Notes: generated by a model from the sequence alone, not told the origin. A stretch of DNA of 64,000 nucleotides from Methylobacterium sp. E-005 (GCF_022829725.1 NZ_JAKSYG010000179.1:124001-188000), one strand, 5' to 3'; positions 9,088 through 19,640 are shown, counted from the stretch's first letter. Made by a program: numbers and translations.

Positions 9088-10310
9088 GTGATTTCCCCGC
9101 GAGCAAGCCCATGATCCCCGCGACCGAAGGACTGTCGAGTTCCATGTCTGCCCCTGCGCCGCGCGCCCGGCGCGGCTTCCTGCCGATGACGCATCTGCGC
9201 GACTACGGGCTGGTCGTCGCGCTGGCGGTCATCACCCTGTTCTTCGAATACACGACCGGCGGCGTGCTGTTCCAGCCGCTGAACCTCACCAACCTCATCC
9301 TGCAGAACAGCTACGTCGTGGTGATGGCGCTGGGGATGCTGCTCATCATCGTGGCGGGCCATATCGACCTGTCGATCGGCTCGGTGGTCGGCTTCGTCGG
9401 GGCGCTCGCGGCCCTGCTGATGGTGCGGTTCGGCATCGATCCGTTCACCGCCACGATCATCTGCCTCACGGTGGGCGCCGCGATCGGCGGGTTGCAGGGC
9501 TATTTCGTGGCCTATCTCGGCATCCCGAGCTTCATCGTCACCCTGGCCGGCATGCTGGTGTTCCGCGGCATGACGCTGGCCCTCCTCCAGGGCGCCTCGA
9601 TCGGCCCGTTCCCGGAGGTGTTCCAGCTCCTCGCCAAGGGCTTCCTCATCAATTTCGCCGGCCCCTGGACCGCGCTGCTGATGGCGCTCGGCCTCGCCGC
9701 GACCTTCGTCGGCCTGAACTGCCGCCGCCGCGCCGCGCGGGTCCGCAACGGCGGCGCGGTGGAATCCTGGGCGTCATTCATTTTCCGCAACGGCGTGGCC
9801 ACGATCGTGATCCTCGCCTTCGCCTACCAGATGAGCCATTACCGCGGCCTGCCGAACGTGCTGCTCGTGATGTTCGTGCTGGTGATGCTCTACAGCTTCG
9901 TCACGACCCGGACGACGATCGGTCGGCGGATCTACGCGCTCGGCGGCAACATCAAGGCGGCGCGACTCTCCGGCATCAAGACCGAGCGGCTGACCTTCCT
10001 GACCTTTGCCAACATGGGCGCGCTGGCCGGCCTCGCCGGCATGATCTTCGCCGCCCGGCTCAACACCGCGACCCCGAAGGCGGGCGTGGGCTTCGAACTT
10101 GACGTGATCGCGGCCTGCTTCATCGGGGGCGCCTCGGCCTCCGGCGGTATCGGCAAGGTCTCGGGCGTGGTGATCGGCGCCTTCATCATCGGGGTGATGA
10201 ACAACGGCATGTCGATCATGGGCATCGGCGTCGATTACCAGCAGGTGATCAAGGGCGTGGTCCTGCTCGCCGCCGTCTGCCTCGACGTCTACAACAAGAA
10301 CAAGGCTTGA
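9084..10310 (+). CDS. gguB: Multiple-monosaccharide ABC transporter permease
   Basis: A 408-residue integral inner-membrane permease of the AraH/RbsC/XylH class. It has many hydrophobic segments and the class motifs [12 protein letters not shown] near the first third and [13 protein letters not shown] plus AARLSGI in the loop that contacts the ATPase. The N-terminal ~30 residues (rich in Pro, Ser, Ala) are cytoplasmic. It is slightly longer than most RbsC homologues, as usual for GguB/XylH. It is the last gene of the chvE-gguA-gguB unit, overlaps gguA by four bases, and converges with ispA across a palindromic repeat. Confidence 0.94.
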   Translation: MSDFPASKPMIPATEGLSSSMSAPAPRARRGFLPMTHLRDYGLVVALAVITLFFEYTTGGVLFQPLNLTNLILQNSYVVVMALGMLLIIVAGHIDLSIGSVVGFVGALAALLMVRFGIDPFTATIICLTVGAAIGGLQGYFVAYLGIPSFIVTLAGMLVFRGMTLALLQGASIGPFPEVFQLLAKGFLINFAGPWTALLMALGLAATFVGLNCRRRAARVRNGGAVESWASFIFRNGVATIVILAFAYQMSHYRGLPNVLLVMFVLVMLYSFVTTRTTIGRRIYALGGNIKAARLSGIKTERLTFLTFANMGALAGLAGMIFAARLNTATPKAGVGFELDVIAACFIGGASASGGIGKVSGVVIGAFIIGVMNNGMSIMGIGVDYQQVIKGVVLLAAVCLDVYNKNKA

Positions 10311-10340
10311 GCCGGCGGGCGCCGTTCTCGTGACGAGTTC

Positions 10341-10441
10341 GGGTTTCCAAAGGGCTCAGCCCTTTGGCGGGTGCCCAGGGCAGAGCCCTGAGGTGGTCTC
10401 CAGGGCTCTGCCCTGGACCCGCGAAAGGTCTCGACCTTTCG
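10341..10441 (+). repeat. Multi-palindrome intergenic element between gguB and ispA (copy 1)
   Basis: Three strong inverted repeats lie in tandem. At 10347-10367 a 10-bp stem with one central base (CCAAAGGGCT / AGCCCTTTGG). At 10376-10390 and 10400-10416 the matching halves CAGGGCAGAGCCCTG and CCAGGGCTCTGCCCTGG, each itself a hairpin. At 10422-10441 CGAAAGGTC-TC-GACCTTTCG. A degraded copy in the opposite orientation is at 22955-23040, so this is a dispersed repeat rather than a unique terminator. Lying between convergent genes, it may also act as a bidirectional terminator; that is inference. Confidence 0.75.
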
Positions 10442-10450
10442 AAGCCATAT

Positions 10451-11422
10451 TCAGGTCTTGCGCGCCACCGTGAACCGGGCGGCGTCCCGCAGGATGCGGG
10501 CACCCTCCCCCCAAGCGCCGACCGCATCCTCGCAGACGCCAACGAGGCGGTCGCATTCGGTCCGCGCCCCATCGATGCCGAGGCGGTCGACCAGCGTGGC
10601 CTTGCCGGCATCCTTGTCCTTGCCGGTGGCCTTGCCCATGGCTTCGGGGGAGGCCTCCCGGTCGAGGATGTCGTCGGCGATCTGGAAGGCCTGGCCCAGG
10701 GCGAGGCCGTAGCGCAGCAGGGCCGCCCGCTGACCTTCGTCGGCGCCGCCGACGATCGCGCCGGCCTCCACCGAGAAGGCCAGGATCGCGCCGGTCTTCA
10801 TCGCCTGCATTCGCAGGGTGTCGTCCACGTCCATGTTGGCCGCGCCGAACCGGCCCTCGGCGGTGAGGTCGAGGAGCTGGCCGCCCACCATGCCGCCGAG
10901 GCCCGAGGCCCGGGCGAGGCCGAGAACGAGGTCGGCGCGGATCCGCGCATCGGGCTGCCAGGTCGGATCGGCGACGATCTCGAAGGCCAGCGTCTGCAGG
11001 GCGTCGCCGACCAGGATCGCGGTGGCCTCGTCGTAGGCCTTGTGCACCGTCGGCTTGCCGCGGCGCATGTCGTCGTCGTCCATGGCGGGCAGGTCGTCGT
11101 GGACGAGGCTGTAGCAATGCACCAGCTCGACCCCGGCACCGGCGGCCAGCGCCGCCGCCTCGGAGCCCCCGAGCATCCGGGCGGTCTCGATGGCGAGGAA
11201 CGGCCGCAGACGCTTGCCGCCGCCCAGCACCGCGTGCCGCATCGCCTCCATCAGGCGGGGCGGCCGGGCGATCTCGCCGGGGCCAACCTTAGGGCCGAGG
11301 CGCTCGACCAGGAAGGTCTCGACCGTCCCGGCGACCTCGGTCAACCTGTGGGTAAACTCCACGGCCGGCGTGCCAGCCTTGACCGAACCGGTCGGTGCCT
11401 GCGTTGAGGAGGTCGTGGTCAT
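10451..11422 (-). CDS. ispA: Polyprenyl synthetase, probable farnesyl diphosphate synthase
   Basis: A 323-residue trans-isoprenyl diphosphate synthase that would condense IPP with DMAPP and GPP to make farnesyl diphosphate for quinones, hopanoids, carotenoids and undecaprenyl lipid. Motifs are GGGKRLRPFL (IPP binding), the first Asp-rich motif DDLPAMDDDD with the RRG that follows, and the second FQIADDILD near residue 230. The residues before the first motif (HCYSLVHDDLPAMD) match the E. coli IspA pattern, supporting a C15 product, though C20 cannot be excluded. The N-terminal 20 residues are a Thr/Ser-rich extension. No dxs neighbour is present; it converges with gguB. Confidence 0.9.
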   Translation of the reverse strand: MTTTSSTQAPTGSVKAGTPAVEFTHRLTEVAGTVETFLVERLGPKVGPGEIARPPRLMEAMRHAVLGGGKRLRPFLAIETARMLGGSEAAALAAGAGVELVHCYSLVHDDLPAMDDDDMRRGKPTVHKAYDEATAILVGDALQTLAFEIVADPTWQPDARIRADLVLGLARASGLGGMVGGQLLDLTAEGRFGAANMDVDDTLRMQAMKTGAILAFSVEAGAIVGGADEGQRAALLRYGLALGQAFQIADDILDREASPEAMGKATGKDKDAGKATLVDRLGIDGARTECDRLVGVCEDAVGAWGEGARILRDAARFTVARKT

Positions 11423-11509
11423 CGGGCGCTACGTCCGGTCCTGGCCTTGCGAAAACCAATCGCGTGTCAGTTGTACGGGAACGAAATCACCGTGAGCGGG
11501 GTGGGAAGC

Positions 11510-12229
11510 ATGGGGGCGGCGGCGGAACGCAATCTCCCGCGCGCCCGCCCGCGGCGCCCCCGCCCGGTCCGGCGGATCGTGGGGACGCTGCTGCTGCTCC
11601 CCGCCCTCGGTTTCGTCCTCGTGCTGGGTCTGGCGCTCGTCTATAGCGCGGTGATGCCGCCGTCGACCCTGATGCTCGGCCGGTGGTTGACGCTTCAACC
11701 GGTGAGCCGCGATCCGGTGCCGCTCTCCGGCATCGCGCCGGCCCTGCCGCTGGCGGTGATCGCCTCGGAGGACCAGCGCTTCTGTCTCGATCACGGGGTT
11801 GATTTCGGCGCCATTCGCGAGGTGGTGGAGGATGAGGATTCGCCGAGCCGCGGCGCCTCGACCCTGGCGATGCAGACGGTGAAGAACGTCTTCCTGTGGC
11901 CCGGCCGCTCGTACATCCGCAAGGCGGTGGAGATCCCGCTGGCGCTCGCCCTCGATACGCTCTGGGGCAAGCGGCGCATGATGGAGATTTATCTGAACGT
12001 CGCCGAATGGGGCGATGGTATCTACGGCGCACAGGCCGCGAGCCGGCACTGGTTCGGCAAGGATGCGAGCCGGCTGACCCGCGGCGAAGCGGCTTTGCTC
12101 GCCGCCGTCCTGCCGAATCCGATCCTGCGCAGCGCAGGCCGCCCCTCCCCCGGCGTGCGCCGCCGTGCGGCGCGGATCCAGGCCATGATGGGGCAGGTCG
12201 AGGGGCTCACGGCTTGCCTGCGGCGGTAG
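11510..12229 (+). CDS. mtgA: Monofunctional peptidoglycan glycosyltransferase
   Basis: A 239-residue GT51 enzyme that polymerises lipid II into glycan strands at the outer face of the inner membrane. An Arg/Pro-rich N-terminus precedes one membrane anchor (LLLLPALGFVLVLGLALVYSAV). GT51 motifs follow in order: ASEDQRFCLDHGVDF with the catalytic Glu, SRGASTLAMQTVKNVFLW, RKAVEIPLALALD and MEIYLNVAEWG. There is no transpeptidase domain, hence MtgA. I chose ATG 11510; in-frame GTG and TTG codons 9-63 bases upstream are alternatives and the ribosome site does not decide. Its 3' end overlaps the convergent gene by 23 bases. Confidence 0.92.
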   Translation: MGAAAERNLPRARPRRPRPVRRIVGTLLLLPALGFVLVLGLALVYSAVMPPSTLMLGRWLTLQPVSRDPVPLSGIAPALPLAVIASEDQRFCLDHGVDFGAIREVVEDEDSPSRGASTLAMQTVKNVFLWPGRSYIRKAVEIPLALALDTLWGKRRMMEIYLNVAEWGDGIYGAQAASRHWFGKDASRLTRGEAALLAAVLPNPILRSAGRPSPGVRRRAARIQAMMGQVEGLTACLRR

Positions 12230-12788
12230 GTGCGGCGTCGGGGCAGATCCGCGCTCGTCCTTTGCTATCCCGTGCGATCGACGCGAGCATGCGTCGGCGC
12301 GCGAGGCCGCTGACCGGTCGGATCAGCAGCCAGTAGGGCGTGAACCTGAGGCGCACGGACCGGTTGGGACACCACACCCGCGTCTCGGTCACCAGAAGAG
12401 TCCCGCCTTGTTCCGGCTGCGTCCGGAAGCCGAGGACCAGCTTGGCGGCGTCATCCGCGTCGAACGCCCGGAAGGCTGTACCATCGGCGATTGGTCTGAG
12501 GCCGTAGTCGGCGGTCCAGAACCGCCCGACGAGCCCGTAGACAATCTCGCTTTCGGTCTCTTCCAGCTTCGTGAAGGTGTGGATCCCGAAGGCCTGCCGC
12601 GGGGCGTCCCGGCGATCGCGCAGACGCGCGGGCCATTCGCGCACGGCATTCGCGATCCGGAAGAACGGGTCGCTGTCCGCCCGGTAGGCCGCCACGTTAC
12701 TCAGGATCGACGCGGGCGCGGCGGTCACGCGTCGCGCATGGATCTCGCGGAACTGATAGGCCGCCATGTACCGGTCGATCAGGCGCAT
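12207..12788 (-). CDS. Conserved hypothetical protein, possibly SRPBCC-like
   Basis: A 193-residue soluble protein with no signal peptide. It opens with MRLIDRYMAAYQFREIHARRV, then IL..V..Y and a segment ending in WTADYG; later comes a pattern of alternating strands with Arg/Trp-rich C-terminal stretches (SVRLRFTPYWLLIRPVSGL). The layout, with a polar N-terminal 'xxxHARxV.A.P..I' strand, resembles uncharacterised SRPBCC-type (START-like) proteins, but no catalytic residues can be named, so the function is unknown. The tail overlaps mtgA convergently. It is followed upstream by vapC only six bases away on the same strand and might be co-transcribed with vapBC. Confidence 0.6.
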   Translation of the reverse strand: MRLIDRYMAAYQFREIHARRVTAAPASILSNVAAYRADSDPFFRIANAVREWPARLRDRRDAPRQAFGIHTFTKLEETESEIVYGLVGRFWTADYGLRPIADGTAFRAFDADDAAKLVLGFRTQPEQGGTLLVTETRVWCPNRSVRLRFTPYWLLIRPVSGLARRRMLASIARDSKGRARICPDAAPTAAGKP

Positions 12789-12794
12789 GGGTCG

Positions 12795-13217
12795 TCAGTC
12801 GTTGCGTCCCGCTGGCGCCGGAAGCCAATTCTCCACCCGTACACCCGGCATGCGGCTGAATTCCCGCATGTTGTTGGTGACCACGATCAGCCCCTCGCTG
12901 CGGGCGTGGCCGCCGATCTGCATATCGTGAATACCGCACGGGGTCCCGACCCGTTCGAGCTCGGCTCGGACCTGCCCGTAATGGGCCGCCGCCTTGTCGG
13001 TGAAGGGCAACACCTCCAAGCGCGCTACAAAACGCGTGACCGTCGTCAGATTCTCGGCGCGGCGGACCGATTTCTCCGCCCCGTAATACAATTCACCCAA
13101 CGTGATGCTCGAAATGCAAAGCTGCTCCGCCAGTGCATTGAATTTTTCGCGAATAATGGGCGGATGTCTCTTGATAACGTAGATGCAGATGATTGTATCA
13201 AGCATGTACGTGAACAT
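12795..13217 (-). CDS. vapC: PIN-domain ribonuclease toxin VapC
   Basis: A 140-residue PIN-domain RNase, the toxin half of a type II toxin-antitoxin pair that cleaves RNA when freed from VapB. The acidic metal-binding residues are visible: Asp in YMLDTIICIYVIK, Glu in ITLGELYYGAEKS, Asp in GIHDMQIGGHA and the TNNMREF end motif. The usual DTN triplet reads DTI here (codon ATC instead of AAC), an odd change next to a catalytic Asp. A start at the second Met (13205) is equally possible. The ATG overlaps the vapB stop by one base, the normal coupling for such pairs. The codon use is less GC-rich than neighbours, as often seen for mobile TA modules. Confidence 0.9.
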   Translation of the reverse strand: MFTYMLDTIICIYVIKRHPPIIREKFNALAEQLCISSITLGELYYGAEKSVRRAENLTTVTRFVARLEVLPFTDKAAAHYGQVRAELERVGTPCGIHDMQIGGHARSEGLIVVTNNMREFSRMPGVRVENWLPAPAGRND

Positions 13218-13450
13218 CAGAAGATCTCACGTGTCTCCGCTGCCGGCTGCACACGTTCGTTCATGAAATCTTCGCTCGCGCACGGTTCATTGAGAAAGAA
13301 ATCGTCCCACCTCTGACCCTTCGGAACGATCACACGGCTGCGACCGATCTTCAAGACATCGACCTCATGCACGTCGGCAGGGAAAGCAACCGCCTTGGGC
13401 AGTCGCACGGCTTGGCTACGATTGCTGAGAAACACCGTAGAGCTGGCCAT
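13217..13450 (-). CDS. vapB: AbrB/MazE-type antitoxin VapB
   Basis: A 77-residue antitoxin. Its N-terminus MASSTVFLSNRSQAVRLPKAVAFP is the canonical swapped-hairpin AbrB DNA-binding fold (SNRSQAVRLPK), followed by VHEVDVLKIGRSRVIVPKG and an acidic toxin-binding tail (WDDFF...SEDFM). It should neutralise VapC and repress its own promoter, which must lie in 13451-13613. I chose ATG 13450 because the longer open frame upstream has no family similarity. Coupled to vapC by a one-base overlap. Confidence 0.9.
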   Translation of the reverse strand: MASSTVFLSNRSQAVRLPKAVAFPADVHEVDVLKIGRSRVIVPKGQRWDDFFLNEPCASEDFMNERVQPAAETREIF

Positions 13451-13613
13451 ACGCGACCTTCTGAGACTGCTGTGAGACCGCGGCGGGATATTCAATTGGG
13501 ATATACATACGGCCGACAGCGTGGAAGCACAAGGGCGTCTTGGGTGGTAGCAGCTCTCGAATCGGCTCTGTAAGAGAAGCGGTAGCGCCGATGGACCCGG
13601 GACTGAACACACG

Positions 13614-14264
13614 ATGAGCGAAGCCGTCTACGACCTGACCCTGGAGCGCATCGCCCTGATCCGCCGGATGGTCGTGGCCTGGGGCGGCGCCGAGCCGGGT
13701 GCGCCGACCGTCCATCCGGACGCCCCCTACGGCAGCCTCGACCGGGACGGCGATATCGCCAACGTCACCGGCGACGACGAGGGGGCCGAGGAGGAGCACC
13801 GGTCCCTGGAGCAAGGACTGGCGATCTTCGCACAGAACGCGCAGCTGAAGCCGGGCCGCTACCAATATCACAACGGCTTGGCCAAGCTGGACCACGGCAC
13901 GGTCGGCGACGTCTTCCGGGACGCGCAGACTGGTGAGACGCCCGAGCACATCACCTTCGCGGTGACGGCTGAGCACCTCGCGCTGATCCCGCATCTCGCC
14001 TACGGCTGGGATCCGGCCGCAAACGTCCCGCGGGTGGACCCGGTGCAGCCCTATGGCGGCACAGGCTCCTACACCGCCAATATGGGCCGCCTTCTCGCCG
14101 CCGTTCCCGAGGCGGCTGCCAACGACGACGAGGATGGTGAGACCCACCGGGTCCGGCTCCACCGCGAGATGCAGCCGGCCCTTCAGATTTTTTTACGGTA
14201 TGCCGACCTCGGGCCGGGCGACTTCCAGCGCTCGGGCTCGTCCGGCGCCTGGGAGCCGGCCTGA
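13614..14264 (+). CDS. Unrecognised protein built from two internal repeats
   Basis: A 216-residue acidic, soluble protein with no signal peptide or membrane segment. It is an internal duplication of about 90-100 residues. Unit one runs ERIALIRRMVVAWGGAEPGA, then TVHPDAPYGSLDRDGDIANV, then EHRSLEQGLAIFAQNAQLKPGRYQYHN. Unit two runs EHLALIPHLAYGWDPAANVP, then RVDPVQPYGGTGSYTANMGR, then LHREMQPALQIFLRYADLGPGDFQRSG. Shared features are (E)x(I/L)ALI, V(H/D)PxxPYG, an HR/HREM helix ending in xALxIF and an (L)xPGxYxxxx end. I recognise no family function. It is divergent from vapBC and convergent with argG. Upstream is a short gap with no obvious promoter. Confidence 0.75.
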   Translation: MSEAVYDLTLERIALIRRMVVAWGGAEPGAPTVHPDAPYGSLDRDGDIANVTGDDEGAEEEHRSLEQGLAIFAQNAQLKPGRYQYHNGLAKLDHGTVGDVFRDAQTGETPEHITFAVTAEHLALIPHLAYGWDPAANVPRVDPVQPYGGTGSYTANMGRLLAAVPEAAANDDEDGETHRVRLHREMQPALQIFLRYADLGPGDFQRSGSSGAWEPA

Positions 14265-14268
14265 CGGC

Positions 14269-15507
14269 TCAGCCCCCGCGCTTCTTGCGCTGCGCCAGGG
14301 TCCGCAGTCGGAGTGCGTTGAGCTTGATGAAGCCCGCCGCGTCGCGGTGATCGTAGGCGACCGCGCCCTCCTCGAAGGTCACGAGATCCTGGTCGTAGAG
14401 GGAGTGCGGGCTCTCGCGGCCGATCACGTGGACGCCGCCCTTGTAGAGCTTCAGCCGCACCGTGCCGGTGACCTTCTCCTGGCTCTTGTCGATCAGCGCC
14501 TGGATCATCTCGCGCTCCGGCGAGAACCAGAAGCCGTTGTAGATCAGCTCCGCGTATTGCGGCATGAGCTGGTCCTTCAGGTGGGCGGCGCCCCGATCCA
14601 GGGTGATCGACTCGATGGCCCGGTGGGCCGGCAGCAGGATTGTGCCGCCGGGCGTCTCGTACATGCCGCGGCTCTTCATGCCGACGAAGCGGTTCTCCAC
14701 CAGATCGAGCCGGCCGATGCCGTTGGCGTGGCCGAGTTCGTTGAGCTTGGCCAGAAGGCTCGCGGGCGAGAGCGTTTCGCCGTCGATCGAGACGGCGTCG
14801 CCCCGCTCGAAGCCGATCGTGATGACGGTCGGCTGGTCGGGTGCCTCCTCGGGGGAGAGCGTGCGTGAATAGACGTAGTCCGGCACCTCGACCGCCGGAT
14901 CCTCCAGCACCTTGCCTTCGGATGAGGCATGCAGGAGGTTGGCATCCACCGAGAACGGGCTCTCGCCGCGCTTGTCCTTGGCGATCGGGATCTGGTGCTG
15001 CTCGGCGAAGGCGATGAGCTGCTCGCGGGAGCGCAGGTCCCATTCCCGCCAGGGGGCGATCACCGTCACGTCCGGCTTCAGGGCGTAGTAGCCGAGCTCG
15101 AACCGGACCTGATCGTTGCCCTTGCCGGTGGCGCCGTGGCAGACCGCATCGGCCCCGACGCGTTCGGCGATCTCGATCTGCTTCTTGGCGATCAGCGGCC
15201 GGGCGATCGAGGTGCCGAGGAGGTAGACGCCCTCGTAGACGGCGTTCGCCCGGAACATCGGGAAGACGTAGTCGCGGACGAACTCCTCGCGCAGATCCTC
15301 GATGTAGATGTTCTCGGGCTTGATGCCGAGCAGTTCCGCCTTGCGGCGCGCCGGCTCCAGCTCCTCGCCCTGGCCGAGATCGGCCGTGAAGGTCACGACC
15401 TCGCAGCCGTAGGTGGTCTGCAGCCACTTCAGGATGATCGATGTGTCGAGCCCGCCGGAATAGGCCAGCACGACCTTCTTCACGGGGCTTTTCGCGGGGA
15501 CGGACAT
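14269..15507 (-). CDS. argG: Argininosuccinate synthase
   Basis: A 412-residue cytoplasmic enzyme that joins citrulline and aspartate at the cost of ATP in arginine synthesis. The ATP-pyrophosphatase loop AYSGGLDTS is near residue 15-23, followed by the family motifs [70 protein letters not shown] and [11 protein letters not shown]. The length is normal. ATG 15507 was chosen because it starts eleven residues before the first strand ([11 protein letters not shown]); the open frame continues upstream without similarity. No other arginine gene is nearby. It converges tightly with the repeat protein (four bases between stops). Confidence 0.97.
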   Translation of the reverse strand: MSVPAKSPVKKVVLAYSGGLDTSIILKWLQTTYGCEVVTFTADLGQGEELEPARRKAELLGIKPENIYIEDLREEFVRDYVFPMFRANAVYEGVYLLGTSIARPLIAKKQIEIAERVGADAVCHGATGKGNDQVRFELGYYALKPDVTVIAPWREWDLRSREQLIAFAEQHQIPIAKDKRGESPFSVDANLLHASSEGKVLEDPAVEVPDYVYSRTLSPEEAPDQPTVITIGFERGDAVSIDGETLSPASLLAKLNELGHANGIGRLDLVENRFVGMKSRGMYETPGGTILLPAHRAIESITLDRGAAHLKDQLMPQYAELIYNGFWFSPEREMIQALIDKSQEKVTGTVRLKLYKGGVHVIGRESPHSLYDQDLVTFEEGAVAYDHRDAAGFIKLNALRLRTLAQRKKRGG

Positions 15508-15706
15508 GCGGCTTCCGGAACTGGGAGAGGGCCTGAGCCGCTTATCGCGGGTGGGATTGGCCTGCAACCGGCGTGCCGCTTGGCGCGTAGCCTTTGCCGA
15601 AGGTTCGGCCGCCTTTCGCCTCACGGCGGCCTTGCGGACGTGCAAGAACCGGCGCGGGCATTGCCTGTGATCAGGCCCGAAAACGTGCATCGGAGAAGCG
15701 AAGTCT

Positions 15707-16333
15707 ATGGCGCGCCAGCCGATTCTGGAGTTCTGGTACGAATTCGCTTCGACCTATTCGTATCTCGCGGCGATGCGCGTCGAGGTGGCGGCCGCGCAGG
15801 CCGATGTGGCGGTGCGGTGGCGCCCGTTCCTGGTCGGGCCCCTCTTCGCCTCCCAGGGCTGGACCACCTCGCCGTTCAACCTCTACGCGGCCAAGGGCAA
15901 GAACATGTGGCGCGACGTGGAGCGCGAGGCCGCGCATCTAGGCCTGCCGCCGCTGACCAAGCCTGCGCAATTCCCGCAGAACAGCCTCAGCGCCGTGCGG
16001 GTCGCCATCCTCGGTCAGGACCAGGACTGGCTGGTGCCGTTCTCCAAGGCGGTGTTCACCGCGAGCTTCGCCGAGGGCCGCTCGATCGCGGAGCCGGCGG
16101 CGGTCGCCGAGATCCTCGATTCGCTCGGCCTCGACGGGACGCAGACGGTGCGCGCCGCCGCCGCGGAGCCCAACAAGACCAAGCTGCGGGTCAGCGTCGA
16201 GGAGGCGCGCTCGCGCGGCATCTACGGCGCGCCGACCTTCCTGGCCGATGACGGCGAGCTGTTCTGGGGCAACGACCGGCTGGAGCAGGCCCTCGCCTGG
16301 GCGACCGGCGACCGGCCGAAGGGTCTGCGGTAG
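15707..16333 (+). CDS. 2-hydroxychromene-2-carboxylate isomerase family (GST kappa/DsbA fold)
   Basis: A 208-residue thioredoxin-fold protein. The N-terminus [20 protein letters not shown] carries the Ser-x-Tyr-Ser active-site pattern of HCCA isomerases and kappa-class GSTs instead of CxxC. The internal segment [23 protein letters not shown] and the late [20 protein letters not shown] complete the family signature. Known members isomerise naphthalene-pathway intermediates, but chromosomal copies like this one usually have no aromatic-degradation neighbours, and none are present here. The true role may be glutathione-related. It is transcribed divergently from argG and followed by another DsbA-fold gene. 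Confidence 0.88.
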   Translation: MARQPILEFWYEFASTYSYLAAMRVEVAAAQADVAVRWRPFLVGPLFASQGWTTSPFNLYAAKGKNMWRDVEREAAHLGLPPLTKPAQFPQNSLSAVRVAILGQDQDWLVPFSKAVFTASFAEGRSIAEPAAVAEILDSLGLDGTQTVRAAAAEPNKTKLRVSVEEARSRGIYGAPTFLADDGELFWGNDRLEQALAWATGDRPKGLR

Positions 16334-16422
16334 GGGTGCGTTCACGCCGATCGACCATCAATCCGACCTGTGCCCCTGGTTGCGCTCGGCCTCCGCTTCG
16401 GCGAGGCCTCGGCGGATCCGCG

Positions 16423-17130
16423 ATGACCCGGACAGATCCCATGCCCGTTTCCCGCCGTCTTGTTCTCGCAGCCGCCGGCGTCGCGCTGGGTTCCGGTCTC
16501 GGCCGCGCGACCGCGCAATCCTACGGGCAGCGCGTCGCCGTCACCGGCGATGACGGGCGGGCGGTGGCCAATTCGATCCTGCCCGGCGAGATCACGGGTC
16601 AGATTCCGGCCCTGCGCGGCGTCACCTCTGTCGGGCCGCGGGACGCCGGCACCACCCTCTACGAATTCTTCGACTTTAACTGCCCCTTCTGCCGAAAGGC
16701 CGCCGCCGACGTGGTGGCTTTGCATGACAGCGATGGCGAATTGCGGATTGGCCTTGTCCACAACCCGATCCTGTCGCCGCAATCGGCGCAGGCCGCCAAG
16801 GTGATGCTGGCGGTCCAGCGCCGCCTGGGCTCGCAGGCCGCCTGGGGCTTCTATCAGACGCTGCTCGGCAAGCCCGGCCGGATCGATGGGCCCGGCGCTC
16901 TGACGGCCGCGTCCAGCTTCGGAATTCCCCAGGCGGAGATCGAGGAGATCGCCGACAGCGAGGAGGTGCGCCTGGCGCTCAAGAGCCAGATGCGCATGGC
17001 CGCCGATCTCGGGCTCTACGCCACACCGTCCTACGTACTCGGCAACAGCGGCATCCTCGGGCATCCGGGGGCCCGAGCCCTGGCCAGGATGATCGCCAGC
17101 GTCCGTCGTTGCGACCGGCTGGCCTGCTGA
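16423..17130 (+). CDS. DsbA family thiol:disulfide protein, exported by the Tat or Sec path
   Basis: A 235-residue periplasmic DsbA-like protein. The N-terminus PVSRRLVLAAAGVALGSGLG...TAQ has a twin-arginine pair before the hydrophobic core. The redox motif CPFC is at residues 87-90 within YEFFDFNCPFCRKAAADV, and the cis-proline loop is YATPSYVLG. It is like the DsbA/Com1/ScsC group that oxidises or isomerises disulfides in exported proteins. Start choices are ATG 16423 or ATG 16441 (MPVSRR); neither has a strong ribosome site. It begins 90 bases after the isomerase gene and may be co-transcribed. Confidence 0.88.
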   Translation: MTRTDPMPVSRRLVLAAAGVALGSGLGRATAQSYGQRVAVTGDDGRAVANSILPGEITGQIPALRGVTSVGPRDAGTTLYEFFDFNCPFCRKAAADVVALHDSDGELRIGLVHNPILSPQSAQAAKVMLAVQRRLGSQAAWGFYQTLLGKPGRIDGPGALTAASSFGIPQAEIEEIADSEEVRLALKSQMRMAADLGLYATPSYVLGNSGILGHPGARALARMIASVRRCDRLAC

Positions 17131-17346
17131 GGTCCGCGCTGCGTCACACTTCTGCCGTCCTATCGCGCAGCGGCGGTCCCGTCCGTGTTGCGTGCGGCCA
17201 TGCTGACATGCTAGGCGGTCGCCGCGCCGATCGGACGGTTCTCGACCCTGTCCCACGTCGGTGCGATCCCACGTCCCGAACGGTCTCGCACCGCGCTCCT
17301 GCCGGAGCGTGCGGAACGGGCGGGCAACCAGAGAAGAGAGCGACGG

Positions 17347-17919
17347 GTGGCGCAGAACGGTTCCGAGGCTGGTCCCCTGGTCGCAGGCGTGGCGGGCCGG
17401 TACGCTTCCGCCCTGTTCGATCTCGCGCGCGACGAGCGCCAGGTCGACGCGGTCGCTGATTCCCTCAACCAATTCGATACGCTGCTGAAGGAGAGCGCGG
17501 ATCTCCGCCGCCTCGTCCGCAGCCCGGTCTTCAGCGCCGAGGAGCAGGCGGCCGCCATCGGCGCCTTGCTCGACAAGGTGGGGATCGGTGGCCTTGCCGG
17601 TAACTTCATCCGCCTCGCGGCCTCGAACCGCCGGCTCTTCGCGCTGCCCGACATGATCGCCGCGTTCCGCGCCCTGGTGCAGGATTCGAAGGGCATCGTG
17701 CGCGCCGAGGTGCGGGTGGCCGAGAAGCCGTCCGACACCGTGATCGAGGAGATCAAGGCGTCGCTCCGTGACATCGCCAAGGCCGAGGTCGACGTCGACC
17801 TCGTGGTCGATCCGAGCCTGATCGGCGGCCTCATCGTGAAGATGGGCTCGCGCATGGTCGACGCCTCCCTCAGGACCAAGCTCAACGGTATCCGCCTCGC
17901 GATGCGGGCCGCGCCGTAA
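17347..17919 (+). CDS. atpH: ATP synthase F1 delta subunit
   Basis: A 190-residue delta (OSCP) subunit, starting at GTG 17347 after the purine-rich AGAGAAGAGAG. Features are GRYASALFDLA near residue 18-28, LRRLVRSPVFSAEEQ, GNFIRLAASNRRL, and the C-terminal DVDLVVDPSLIGGLIVKMGSRMVD, which is the strongest delta signature. It joins the F1 head to the peripheral stalk. It is first in atpHAGDC. The F0 genes are not in the window, which is the usual split arrangement in alphaproteobacteria. The promoter should be in the 216 bases upstream, where nothing definite can be assigned. Confidence 0.96.
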   Translation: MAQNGSEAGPLVAGVAGRYASALFDLARDERQVDAVADSLNQFDTLLKESADLRRLVRSPVFSAEEQAAAIGALLDKVGIGGLAGNFIRLAASNRRLFALPDMIAAFRALVQDSKGIVRAEVRVAEKPSDTVIEEIKASLRDIAKAEVDVDLVVDPSLIGGLIVKMGSRMVDASLRTKLNGIRLAMRAAP

Positions 17920-19506
<1,587 letters not shown>

Positions 19507-19514
19507 TGTGAGGC

Positions 19515-19609
19515 CCCTCCCCCCTGGGGAGGGTTCTTGGGTGGTGCCCGGGAGGCTTCGGCCGCCCGCACCCCCCGAACTTCCGGCTCCTTCCCGCCGA
19601 GGGAAGGAG
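19515..19609 (+). repeat. Palindromic element inside the atp operon (atpA-atpG gap)
   Basis: Two perfect stems flank a GC-rich core: CCCTCCCC at 19515-19522 pairs with GGGGAGGG at 19526-19533, and CTCCTTCCC at 19587-19595 pairs with GGGAAGGAG at 19601-19609. The pyrimidine-rich left and purine-rich right parts resemble short palindromic intergenic repeats that are widespread in Rhizobiales. A similar but not identical element sits in the atpD-atpC gap. Effects on atp mRNA processing or subunit ratios are possible but inferred. Confidence 0.65.
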
Positions 19610-19640
19610 AGGCCCATAGAACGGACCTGGACCTCACCCG

